64,000 nucleotides of DNA from Geobacteraceae bacterium (GTDB lineage: Bacteria; Desulfobacterota; Desulfuromonadia; Geobacterales; Geobacteraceae): contig WSYB01000042.1 of NCBI GenBank assembly GCA_009773645.1, positions 21,330-85,329 on the forward strand, read 5' to 3'. Shown piece by piece: positions 36,797-44,552 of the stretch. Under the pieces are notes generated by a model. It did not search any database. It worked only from the letters and a program-made list of their open reading frames with translations, and was not told the origin of the DNA. Made by a program: the position numbers and the translations under genes. The first letter of the stretch is position 1; the number at the start of each line of letters is the position of its first letter.

Positions 36797-39691
36797 ATGT
36801 TGAATCTGGACAAATCGTTGCACTGCATAGATACGGCCGAGCAGGATGTGGTTGAAATATACCGCTCCTCATCCACTCAGTCCATTTCTCCTGCCGGCCT
36901 TGCAAGTCAGCCCTGCGAAGCCTTTGTATGCGTGGTCAAGGCAGGTGAAGCGGTGCACATCTATGGGCCGCTGCTGCTGACCGGAAATAAAAAGGTGCTG
37001 GTTTATACCCCCGAGAAACAGCCGACAGATAAGGGCGCCTACGCTGAAACAGTTAAAGAATCCCTCGCATACATGGAAACCCTGGGTTTTACGATGCAGA
37101 GCGTTAATTTGAATTTCGGCAAAGCATTGCGGGAAGTGATAATACGCGATATCCGTGTGCTGCGGAGCCCTCATGCCCACAAAAAGGCTGCGGCTAAACA
37201 TGCCGCCACAGAAAAACGTCTCGCCGCAGATGAGGCAGCGATAAAAAAAGCTGACACGGAAAAGCCGGCAGCAGATAAAACTAAAACCGAACCGCTGCCA
37301 ACGGGAAAGGGGGCGGTCGAAAAAGCCGGGACGGGTCCGCGGCCGACGGAACAGAGCGGCAAGGAACCGCTGGTTTCTGAAAAAGAGACGGCAGAGAAAG
37401 CTGCGGCCGAGGAAGTGGCGGTTGTGAAGGTCGAAGCGGAAAGGCCGGTTGCAGAAACAATCATGGCCGATGACATGGCCACTTTGGAAGCGGAAACGGA
37501 AAAACTTGCCGCAGAGAACGCCGAGAAGGAACGGTTGATTGCTGAGAAAACGGCAGCAGAGAAAGCATTGGCCGAGGAACTGGCCGCTGTGAAAGCCGAA
37601 ATAGAAAGGGTCGCCTTTGAGAATGAAGAAAAGAAAAATTTGGTTGCTGAAAAGAGAACGGCAGAGAAAGCCTTGGCCGGAGAATTGGCAGCAGCGAAAG
37701 CCGAGATGGAAAGAGTTGCCGCAGCACATGCAGAGCATGAACGGTTGATTGCTGAGAAAACGGAAGCCCATAAAACTGTGACCGAAGAACTGGCCGCCTT
37801 GAAAGCGGAAACGGAAAAACTTGCCGCAGAAAATGCTGAGAAGGAGAGCGTGACTGCTGAAATGACGGCGGCTTGGAATACCATGGCCGACGAACTGGCG
37901 GCTGTGAAAGTTGAGGTGGAAAGGCTGTCCGCTGCGATCGCCGAAAAAGAACGGGTTGGTACTGAGAAGAGTGCGGCAGAAAAAGCTGCGGCCAAGGAAC
38001 TGGAGACCTTGAAAGCAGAAGCGGAAAGATTGGCCACCGAAAACGCCGGGAAAGAAAGGTTGGCCGATGAAACAGCAGCGGCTGAAAAAACTGCGGCCGA
38101 CGAACTCCTGGCTGTGAAAGCCGACTTGGAGAGACTGGCCGTAGCCGTCACAGAAAAGGAACAACTGATCGCCGAGAAAGCAAGGTCTAAAAAAATTGTG
38201 ACGGAAGAACTGGCAGCCGTGAAAGAAAAAGTGGAAAGGCTGGCCGCAGATAATACGGAAAAGGAGCGGTTGGCTGCTGAATTGAGTCGGGCGGACAAAG
38301 CGTTGGCCGGTGAGCTTGCCGATATGCAGGCAGAAGAGGAAAGGCTGTCTGCCGCAATTATCGAAACGGAACGGTCCATCGCGGAGAAGAGTGCGGCAGA
38401 AAAAGCCGCGGTAGAGGAACTGGCCGCCTTAAAAGCTGAAGTTGAACGGCTGGCGGAAACGAATATCGAGATGCAGAGGCTCGTCATTGAAAAGACGGTG
38501 GAGGAAAAAGCTGCAGCCGTTCACCTGGGGGCTCTGAAAGCCGAGCTGGAACGTCTGACCTCAGAGAATGCCCACAAGGAACGGTTGATTGCCGAGAAGA
38601 CGGCGACGGAAGAGTGCGCGGCCGAAGAACTGGCAAGCGTGAGAGCCGACATTCAAAGGATGGCCGCAGCGAATGTTGTGAACGACCGGTTGTTTACTGA
38701 GAAGACGGTGCCGGAAACCGCTGCAGTCGGAGAGCTTGCAGCGGTGAAAGCCAAAGCGGAAGGGCTGGCTGCGGAGAAGGTCGAGATGGAGAGGCTGGTA
38801 GCTGATAAGACGGCCGCGGAAAAAGCGGCAATCCATGAGCTGGCAGTTGCAAAAGCCGACTTGGAAAGACTGGCGACGGAAAAGACCGATCTGGAGAGAG
38901 TGGTTGCCGAAAAGACGGCCGCAGAAAAGAATGCTGCCGACAAACTGGCGGCCATTAAAGCCAGGTTTGAAAGAGTGGCCGTAGAGAATGCGGAAAAGAA
39001 ACGGTTGGCCGCAGAAAAGACAACCGGGAAAAAGGGGGAAGTGGAACGCCCGGCTGCGGGAAAAACGGCGGCCTCACATGCTGAAGCCGAAAAACCGGCA
39101 CATAATGAATCAGCAGGAATGAAACCCGGAGCGGAGCAGCCGGTGGCAACGAAGGAGGTCGAAGAGGCTGAAGCCGGGAGATCAGCGGCTGTGCAAGCCT
39201 TGACCGAAAACCATTCGTCTGATCCATTCGCATTCATGGGAGCAGAGGAACCGGAATCTTCGCCCTCCCTTACTCCCCGATCGGCAGGTCCGGCCACGGC
39301 GTTTCTTGTGGACAAGTCCCTGGAACGGATTGAATTCCATGGGGCGGAAGACGTAATAGAGCTGCATCAGTCGCTGAACAAGGCCCGTATTGCACTGGAA
39401 GGCCATTCAACACAGGATTGCAGCGCTTACCTCTGTGGAATGAAAAAGGACGGCTCCACCCGCGTATATATCGCAATGCTGCTCACCAAGAGCAACAAGG
39501 TGCTCGTGTACACCCCTGAAAAACAGCCGGGAAATGCGGCTGCCTATGCAAAAACCATTCAGGATGCCCTGGATTTTGTTGAAATAGTCGGATTTATGAT
39601 GGATGCCGTAAAGTTGGGGACCGGTGTGGAAACCCGGGCAAAGGCGCTGCATCAGATACCCGTGCTGTATAGGGTGGAAGGCGGAACATGA
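36797..39691 (+). CDS. Dumbbell coiled-coil repeat protein with duplicated end domains
   Basis: A 964-aa protein from ATG 36797 (AGAGG 5 nt upstream). Residues about 1-110 and 836-950 are homologous to each other: both have LDKSL or VDKSLERI, a Cys-containing strand, KVLVYTPEKQP and A.Y..T....L...E..GF.M..V.L. Between them, about 125-830, is a charged alanine-rich coiled coil built of 35-residue (5-heptad) repeats such as AENAEKERLIAEKTAAEK (about 15 copies, increasingly degenerate). No signal peptide or membrane segment, hence cytoplasmic. The riboswitch upstream makes it a cyclic-dinucleotide-controlled protein. Repeats are 105 bp in DNA. No family recognised. Confidence 0.85.
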   Translation: MLNLDKSLHCIDTAEQDVVEIYRSSSTQSISPAGLASQPCEAFVCVVKAGEAVHIYGPLLLTGNKKVLVYTPEKQPTDKGAYAETVKESLAYMETLGFTMQSVNLNFGKALREVIIRDIRVLRSPHAHKKAAAKHAATEKRLAADEAAIKKADTEKPAADKTKTEPLPTGKGAVEKAGTGPRPTEQSGKEPLVSEKETAEKAAAEEVAVVKVEAERPVAETIMADDMATLEAETEKLAAENAEKERLIAEKTAAEKALAEELAAVKAEIERVAFENEEKKNLVAEKRTAEKALAGELAAAKAEMERVAAAHAEHERLIAEKTEAHKTVTEELAALKAETEKLAAENAEKESVTAEMTAAWNTMADELAAVKVEVERLSAAIAEKERVGTEKSAAEKAAAKELETLKAEAERLATENAGKERLADETAAAEKTAADELLAVKADLERLAVAVTEKEQLIAEKARSKKIVTEELAAVKEKVERLAADNTEKERLAAELSRADKALAGELADMQAEEERLSAAIIETERSIAEKSAAEKAAVEELAALKAEVERLAETNIEMQRLVIEKTVEEKAAAVHLGALKAELERLTSENAHKERLIAEKTATEECAAEELASVRADIQRMAAANVVNDRLFTEKTVPETAAVGELAAVKAKAEGLAAEKVEMERLVADKTAAEKAAIHELAVAKADLERLATEKTDLERVVAEKTAAEKNAADKLAAIKARFERVAVENAEKKRLAAEKTTGKKGEVERPAAGKTAASHAEAEKPAHNESAGMKPGAEQPVATKEVEEAEAGRSAAVQALTENHSSDPFAFMGAEEPESSPSLTPRSAGPATAFLVDKSLERIEFHGAEDVIELHQSLNKARIALEGHSTQDCSAYLCGMKKDGSTRVYIAMLLTKSNKVLVYTPEKQPGNAAAYAKTIQDALDFVEIVGFMMDAVKLGTGVETRAKALHQIPVLYRVEGGT

Positions 39692-39695
39692 GAAT

Positions 39696-40451
39696 TCAGT
39701 GGCGTTCCATACGTTGTCTGTGCTTTGCCAGGCTATCGCCCAGAAGTGAGATGATTTCGGTTGCCGCGTTCACGATGTGGTCTCTGCCCAAACCGACGTT
39801 GGTCATTTCCCGGTAAAAGGATTTTGCCAGTATTTTTACCAGCTTGGCAGGATCCTGCGTGGTCAGGTTAATGGCGCTGCTCACAGTTTTTCCCGATTCC
39901 CGGGCCAAGGCCAGCTGCGCATACCGGGAGTTCAGAAGATTTTGCAGCTGGATCACCTGGATCGACTTTCCCACCAGCAGGGCCACGAAGGTCGCCAGAT
40001 TAAGGTCATTATGATCAAAACAGCGGCCATCCTTTGCATTGCTTATGTTGAACACGCCGATCACCTTGCCGTTGATCACGATGGGGACCGACATAAAGCT
40101 TTTGTTCGGATCACCGGGACGACGTGCCAGTGGAAGCAATGGTGAATTCTGGATATTGTCGACCAGGAGCGCCTGGCCGGTGGCGGCAACGTGGCCGGCA
40201 ATGCCGTGATTTATTTTTGTGGCCTCCTTAAACGCTTTTGCGGGGAGAGGGCCGCAGGTGGCAAAGACCCTCAGCCTGAATTCGCCCGAGCCTTGTTCAT
40301 CCTTAAAGAGCATGATCGAGCAGTTTTCCACGTAAAGGAGGTTGGCCGCAAGGGAGACCAGTTCATCAAGGCTGACATCCATGTTGGCCTGCTGTTCGAG
40401 GAAACTGGAAAGGCCGATCAGTTTGACAAAATAATTCTCTTCGTTTTTCAT
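39696..40451 (-). CDS. GAF-domain signalling protein
   Basis: A 251-aa protein with a single GAF domain (about 20-185: SLAANLLYVENCSIMLFKD, GIAGHVAATGQALLVDNI, SFMSVPIVINGKVIGVFNISN) and a helical tail of about 65 residues (DPAKLVKILAKSF...). No output domain is visible. It runs 14 bp upstream of, in the same direction as, the REC-GGDEF gene, with GAF following it in transcription order. It converges on the dumbbell gene (4 bp between stops). Ligand unknown. Confidence 0.85.
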   Translation of the reverse strand: MKNEENYFVKLIGLSSFLEQQANMDVSLDELVSLAANLLYVENCSIMLFKDEQGSGEFRLRVFATCGPLPAKAFKEATKINHGIAGHVAATGQALLVDNIQNSPLLPLARRPGDPNKSFMSVPIVINGKVIGVFNISNAKDGRCFDHNDLNLATFVALLVGKSIQVIQLQNLLNSRYAQLALARESGKTVSSAINLTTQDPAKLVKILAKSFYREMTNVGLGRDHIVNAATEIISLLGDSLAKHRQRMERH

Positions 40452-40465
40452 GGGAACACCTCATT

Positions 40466-41419
40466 TCACAGTTGGATCCCTATAACCCTGTTTCTCCCCC
40501 CGTTTTTCGCCTGGTAAAGGCATTTATCGGCATGACCTGCAAGAATTTCCGCCGTTACCGGTTCTCTCTGGTACTCCGGGTCAAAGCTCGCCACTCCCAG
40601 GCTTGCGGTAATCCTTATAACCGTGCCGTTCGTTCTGGTGGCTCTCCCGGCAACCAGCTGACGCAACCTCTCTGCAACAACCATAGCACCGGGCAGATCG
40701 GTTTCCGGCAGGACTATCACAAACTCCTCACCGCCAAATCGCGCCGGCCAGTCAATTTCCTTGCGGATGGAACCTGTTATGCAGTCGGCGCACCCTTTGA
40801 GCACAATGTCTCCGGTCTGATGCCCGTAAGTGTCATTGACCGCCTTGAAATGATCAATATCCAGCATTATGAGCGACATGGGGCGTTCATACCGGTAAGC
40901 CCTCTTGATTTCATGGGGAAGCCGTTCGTTCAGATAGCGCCTGTTGAATATCCCGGTCAGGGAGTCTTTCAGGGAAAGGTTCTTGATCTCCTCGAGGCTG
41001 GTTTTCAGAGAGCTCTCGAGGTCCAGAATTCGCCTGGCGGTTTTCAAACGGACCGTCAGTTCGGCCGGGTTGACCGGTTTGACCAGGTATTCGTCCGCGC
41101 CGGCCTCCAGCCCCTGTATCATCTCTGTTTTAGAATCCTGTGAGGTCAGGAGGATGATATAGGTGTATCGCTCCGAGTGGCTCTCCCTTATGACGCGGCA
41201 CAGCTCCAGTCCATCCATTTCAGGCATGACCCAGTCGGTCATGATTATGGGGTAATAACCGTTCCCGTATATCTCAAGCGCCTCGCGCCCGTTCCCCGCG
41301 GAGACAACCTCGTAACCGGCCTCCATAAGGCTCGCCTCGAGAATTTTCCGCATGAGAAGGTTGTCTTCGACGACCAATACGGGAAAAGCAAATTTTGTCG
41401 TCCGGGTAATGCCGTTCAT
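40466..41419 (-). CDS. REC-GGDEF response regulator, diguanylate (or Hypr) cyclase
   Basis: The 317-aa protein has a receiver domain (about 10-135: VLVVEDNLLMRKILE, phospho-Asp in IIMTDWVMPEMDG, VKPVNPAEL) and a GGDEF domain (about 155-317) with intact GGEEF and DIDHFKAVND. The residue that sets GTP versus ATP preference in Hypr enzymes (serine at the position of the conserved Asp in xxxIDHFKxxND) shows DIDHFKAVNDTYG, so the classical form. RBS is weak. An upstream frame to 41569 resembling a second receiver N-terminus (INRILIVDND) is not adopted. Confidence 0.87.
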   Translation of the reverse strand: MNGITRTTKFAFPVLVVEDNLLMRKILEASLMEAGYEVVSAGNGREALEIYGNGYYPIIMTDWVMPEMDGLELCRVIRESHSERYTYIILLTSQDSKTEMIQGLEAGADEYLVKPVNPAELTVRLKTARRILDLESSLKTSLEEIKNLSLKDSLTGIFNRRYLNERLPHEIKRAYRYERPMSLIMLDIDHFKAVNDTYGHQTGDIVLKGCADCITGSIRKEIDWPARFGGEEFVIVLPETDLPGAMVVAERLRQLVAGRATRTNGTVIRITASLGVASFDPEYQREPVTAEILAGHADKCLYQAKNGGRNRVIGIQL

Positions 41420-41638
41420 AATGAGCTTTTCGGTATAACAACCGCTTTTCTTTAATACGTGCAAAATTATCGTCTCATCCCGGCTTGACACCGCCCCGAT
41501 CTGAAATACACTTGAAGTATCGTTATCAACAATCAATATGCGATTTATTATCGCTATCATGAATAACATGGTGCTTTGAAATGGCCGGCAACGGGCCAGA
41601 GTTGACTATTCTCCCATGGGGAAAGGAGGTGACTCGGG

Positions 41639-41743
41639 ATGAAAAAGGCATTGAGTGCCGACGCTCTGTTGAAGGAGGCCGCTTTCTGGGATGACCTGAA
41701 AAAGGCCGCCAAAGAAAATCCTGGCAAAGCATGCCAGAAATGA
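41639..41743 (+). CDS. 34-aa peptide, putative radical-SAM substrate
   Basis: A tiny gene behind a perfect AAAGGAGGTGA site (9 nt before ATG). The peptide has a helical leader-like N-terminal part (ALSADALLKEAAFWDDLKKA) and an ending NPGKACQK with a single Cys. It sits directly upstream of a radical SAM/SPASM gene, with an intrinsic terminator in between, a layout expected for an abundant precursor and a low-level maturase. The stop is TGA; two codons later comes another TGA, and a 17-bp hairpin with a GGT loop lies 26 nt downstream. Sec insertion giving CQKU is a formal possibility. Confidence 0.6.
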   Translation: MKKALSADALLKEAAFWDDLKKAAKENPGKACQK

Positions 41744-41796
41744 AAGAGTTGAAAGAGCGGAAGCTGACGGTTGCCAGGTTGGCAACGAGGACACGC

Positions 41797-41843
41797 AAGC
41801 AGGTATGGCGCAATGAATCCGCCGTACCTGCTTACGTATTTTT
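41797..41843 (+). terminator. Attenuator between peptide and radical SAM genes
   Basis: AAGCAGGTA-t-GGCG pairs with CGCC-g-TACCTGCTT (13 bp), followed by ACGTATTTTT. It lies 12 bp before the radical SAM start, so partial readthrough is needed to express the enzyme. Confidence 0.8.
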
Positions 41844-41855
41844 GGGTAATCAACA

Positions 41856-42896
41856 ATGTCGATAAGCCGTGATTTTGATTTTTTTATCCAGTGGCACCTC
41901 ACCGAACGGTGTAACCTGAGTTGCCGTCACTGTTATCAGTCAGGGATGAGAATGGACGAACTCTCCCTCACTGAAATCGTCGATGTTGTGGACGAAGTGG
42001 CCGCCATGCTGCAGGATTGGGAAAACAGATACGGAATCGCCTTTTCCCCCAGTTTTAACATCACCGGGGGCGAGCCGTTTCTGCGCGATGATCTTTTTGA
42101 AATCCTTGCGGAAATCGGCGGACGCGGATTTGCCGTGTTTCTCCTCTCCAACGGCGCCCTGATCGACGGGAAACGGGCGGGAAAACTCGCGGAATTACGT
42201 GTCAAAGGGGTGCAGATAAGCATCGAAGGGCCGGAACATATCCATGACGAAATCCGCGGGAAAGGGAGCTTCACCGCATCCCGTGCAGGGGTGGGAAACC
42301 TTCTTGAAGCGGGTCTTCCGGTGACCCTGAATGTCACCATCTCCAGGCTCAACGCCATGCATATGCCGGAAATGGTGACGCTTGCCGCTGAACTGGGTGT
42401 GCAGCGGCTGGGGTTTTCCAGGTTCGTCCCCACCGGCCGGGGGATACGGATGCTGGATGAAATGCTCACACCTCACGAGGTAAAGGAGCTGTACAAAGGG
42501 TTTGCGGGACTTTCAGTCCCTGGTCTCGATATCGTAACGGGTGACCCGGTCGCCGCGCAGATGCACATTGAACCACCCCATGACGCCGGATGCGCCACAC
42601 CCTTTGGCGGCTGCGCCGCGGGGGTCTCGGGCCTGACCCTCCTTGCCGACGGGACCATTACCCCTTGCAGGAGGCTGGAAATCCCCCTAGGCAATGTACG
42701 GAACGACTCCCTGCGGGAGGTGTGGGCAACATCTGAAGTGCTGGCGCTGCTGCGGGACAAGAGCAAATACCGGGGAAAATGCGGCGCATGCGCCAGATGG
42801 ACCGGCTGCCGGGGATGCCGGGCCATTGCCTATGCCTTTTCCCAGGCAGAAGGGGGAGGTGATTTCCTGGCCGAAGATCCCCAGTGCTTCATCTGA
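41856..42896 (+). CDS. Radical SAM/SPASM peptide maturase
   Basis: A 346-aa enzyme. Residues 19-26 are CNLSCRHC (CxxxCxxC [4Fe-4S] that cleaves SAM), GGEP is at about 70, and the C-terminal SPASM region (about 243-340) has Cys in GCATPFGGCAAG, PCRRLE, CGACARWTGCRGCRA and DPQC, enough for two auxiliary clusters, as in PqqE/anSME/mycofactocin-type enzymes. Start ATG 41856 has a poor ribosome site (coupling or low expression). With the 34-aa gene upstream it is likely a RiPP maturase; bond type unknown. Confidence 0.85.
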   Translation: MSISRDFDFFIQWHLTERCNLSCRHCYQSGMRMDELSLTEIVDVVDEVAAMLQDWENRYGIAFSPSFNITGGEPFLRDDLFEILAEIGGRGFAVFLLSNGALIDGKRAGKLAELRVKGVQISIEGPEHIHDEIRGKGSFTASRAGVGNLLEAGLPVTLNVTISRLNAMHMPEMVTLAAELGVQRLGFSRFVPTGRGIRMLDEMLTPHEVKELYKGFAGLSVPGLDIVTGDPVAAQMHIEPPHDAGCATPFGGCAAGVSGLTLLADGTITPCRRLEIPLGNVRNDSLREVWATSEVLALLRDKSKYRGKCGACARWTGCRGCRAIAYAFSQAEGGGDFLAEDPQCFI

Positions 42897-42912
42897 TCGC
42901 GCAAACGAACGC

Positions 42913-42947
42913 AAAAAGGCCGCAACCGTCATTCGGTGCGGCCTTTC
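42913..42947. terminator. Bidirectional terminator
   Basis: AAAAAGGCCGC-a-ACCG pairs with CGGT-GCGGCCTTT between the converging radical SAM and orphan genes. Confidence 0.8.
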
Positions 42948-42992
42948 GTTGTAAGCCTCTCCCTGTTTCACATTCGATTTGCGGGCAGAACC

Positions 42993-43343
42993 CTAGTCGA
43001 CGGGATTCCCTTTGGTTTCCACATCAAAAACGGTGATGATCGATTGCGGCGTGAACATACACTCCTGTTTCTCCCCCGTCTTCTTATTCCAGGTGAGGAG
43101 CTCCGATCCGTCCTTTTCCGTTTTTGCCACCCTGCCACCGGTTATCCTCTGCAGTTCCTGCCACATCGGTTCAATCCCGATAAGTTCGAAACCGCTGATC
43201 TCATGGCTGTCATCAAAATTCTTGATGAATCTGTCCACAAGGTCGTAATCGAGAAAATCGTTCTCCTTTCTCCACCATTTGATGAAGACATGATCCGGCC
43301 TTCTCTGTTCCTTGATTTCCTTGGTGACCTCATAACCCTTCAT
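42993..43343 (-). CDS. 116-aa orphan protein (paralogue B of the KWWR family)
   Basis: Start ATG 43341-43343 with GGAGGA upstream. Identical in length to the gene at 15983 and similar along the whole chain: IKWWRKENDFLDYDLVDRF near the N-terminus, GFELIGIEPMW, FTPQSIITVFD. Identity is highest in the Trp-Trp-Arg segment. Soluble, no signal peptide. No family recognised. Confidence 0.75.
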   Translation of the reverse strand: MKGYEVTKEIKEQRRPDHVFIKWWRKENDFLDYDLVDRFIKNFDDSHEISGFELIGIEPMWQELQRITGGRVAKTEKDGSELLTWNKKTGEKQECMFTPQSIITVFDVETKGNPVD

Positions 43344-43491
43344 GACATCCTCCTGTAAATTTTCTGTCGCGCCCTGCGGCGAATATTTCCCGCTTCCCTG
43401 AATTAATTTTAAACGATAATCATGAATGTGCAAGCGCCGGTCGCAAACAAAAAGGACCTTAGTGCTCTTTTTTCTTGCCCGGCATCTCCCG

Positions 43492-44175
43492 CTACATGGG
43501 AAATCGAGGGACGACACCGATCTTTCCGAGCACCCGCCAAAGCGCGACAAATCCCATTACAGCCACCAACAGGCCGGTTATGCGGAGATAATTCCCCCCG
43601 ATCCGACCCGAAAGCGCCGTAGAAGCCGAACCGAAGATAAGAAGGAGCGGCAGGGTGCCAAGTCCCAGGGCCGCCATGATCATCCCCCCCTGCAGCGGTC
43701 CGCCGCTTCCGACAGTGGTAATGAGCGGCCCATAGACCAGGCCGCAGGGGAGAAAGCCGAAGACAACGCCGAGTGGATAGGCGCGCAGCGGTGAAACGCC
43801 GGACAAGGTCCAGCGCAGTGCGCAGGAAAAATACTTGCCGCCGCTCCCCTCCAAGGCAAAAAGGGTGAAGGGGGAGAAGCGCAACGCCGACGCAAGGCCG
43901 ATAACCAGGACAAAGAGGTTGGCGCCGGCCATGATCCACAAAGCCGCACTCCGCATGGCAATTATATCCAGGGAGGAGCCGACGAATCCGGCCGCTATAC
44001 CGAGGGCGCCATAGGTGCTGATCCGACCGAGGTTATAAAACAGCTGAAAGAGCTGCCTGGTGCGCAACGTCCCATCCCGGTCGGCCATGGCAATGGCCGC
44101 GACGATCCCGCCGCACATCCCGAGACAGTGGGGACTGCCGGCCAGCCCGGCAAGAAAGGCAAGCCAGATATCCAT
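43492..44175 (-). CDS. UreH-like/TauE-type membrane protein of the cbb3 operon
   Basis: A 227-aa protein with about six membrane helices (GLAGSPHCLGMCGGIVAAIAM, LFYNLGRISTYGALGIAAG, FGFLPCGLVYGPLI). The CGG and PCG segments are shared with the sulfite exporter/cytochrome biogenesis (DsbD-like) group found in cco loci, where it is linked to copper or haem delivery. The ATG overlaps the ccoS stop (TGATG), so it is the last gene of the operon and translationally coupled. Confidence 0.8.
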   Translation of the reverse strand: MDIWLAFLAGLAGSPHCLGMCGGIVAAIAMADRDGTLRTRQLFQLFYNLGRISTYGALGIAAGFVGSSLDIIAMRSAALWIMAGANLFVLVIGLASALRFSPFTLFALEGSGGKYFSCALRWTLSGVSPLRAYPLGVVFGFLPCGLVYGPLITTVGSGGPLQGGMIMAALGLGTLPLLLIFGSASTALSGRIGGNYLRITGLLVAVMGFVALWRVLGKIGVVPRFPM

Positions 44176-44327
44176 CACCTTTTCCCCTCCTCGTCATCCA
44201 GCATGCGGTGCTTGGGGCGCTCCATATCGTCGAACTCCCCCTTTTTCACCGCCCAGACAAATACCAGCCAGCAGCCGGCGCCGAGAAAGAGGGAAAGGAT
44301 AATCAACGTGATGATGGAATTTTCCAT
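44175..44327 (-). CDS. ccoS: cbb3 oxidase assembly protein CcoS
   Basis: A 50-aa single-helix protein: helix at about 5-25 (ITLIILSLFLGAGCWLVFVW) followed by a charged tail (KKGEFDDMERPKHRML) with the typical D-D-M/L-E-x-P of CcoS. It is required for cofactor insertion in CcoN in other bacteria. Located after ccoI but with a 219-bp repeat-bearing gap between. Confidence 0.9.
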   Translation of the reverse strand: MENSIITLIILSLFLGAGCWLVFVWAVKKGEFDDMERPKHRMLDDEEGKR

Positions 44328-44343
44328 GAATCGACCTTTTCAA

Positions 44344-44552
44344 ACACAATCTGCCACAGAGACACAGAGGGCACGGAGAAAAAACCGAATCAAAAAATGT
44401 CTTTGATTCCGCTTTTACCGGAAGTTGTCAGATTTTATCCGCATGCACAGATTATCAAGCCTTTGTTTGAACTACCACCATAAATCTTTGCGCCTTCCTC
44501 TGAAAGAAAAATTCAAGGTTTTCTCAGAGTCTCTGTGGCTCTGTGGCTAAGA
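44344..44552. repeat. CACAGAG-type inverted repeat between ccoI and ccoS
   Basis: CCACAGAGACACAGAGG...CGGAGAAA (44353-44381) and, inverted, TTTTCTCAGAGTCTCTGTGGCTCTGTGGC (about 44519-44548) flank about 140 bp of AT-rich sequence inside the cco operon. Confidence 0.65.

Noticed and set aside
36869..38487. Two long minus-strand frames opposite the dumbbell gene
   Set aside because: Caused by the repetitive Ala/Glu/Lys codons of the real gene; sequences rich in Phe/Ser/Ala with no start signals.
41740..41862. 40-aa frame overlapping the peptide stop (ATGA)
   Set aside because: No ribosome site, reads through the attenuator stem, and the product shows no recognisable pattern; kept only as a remote alternative.
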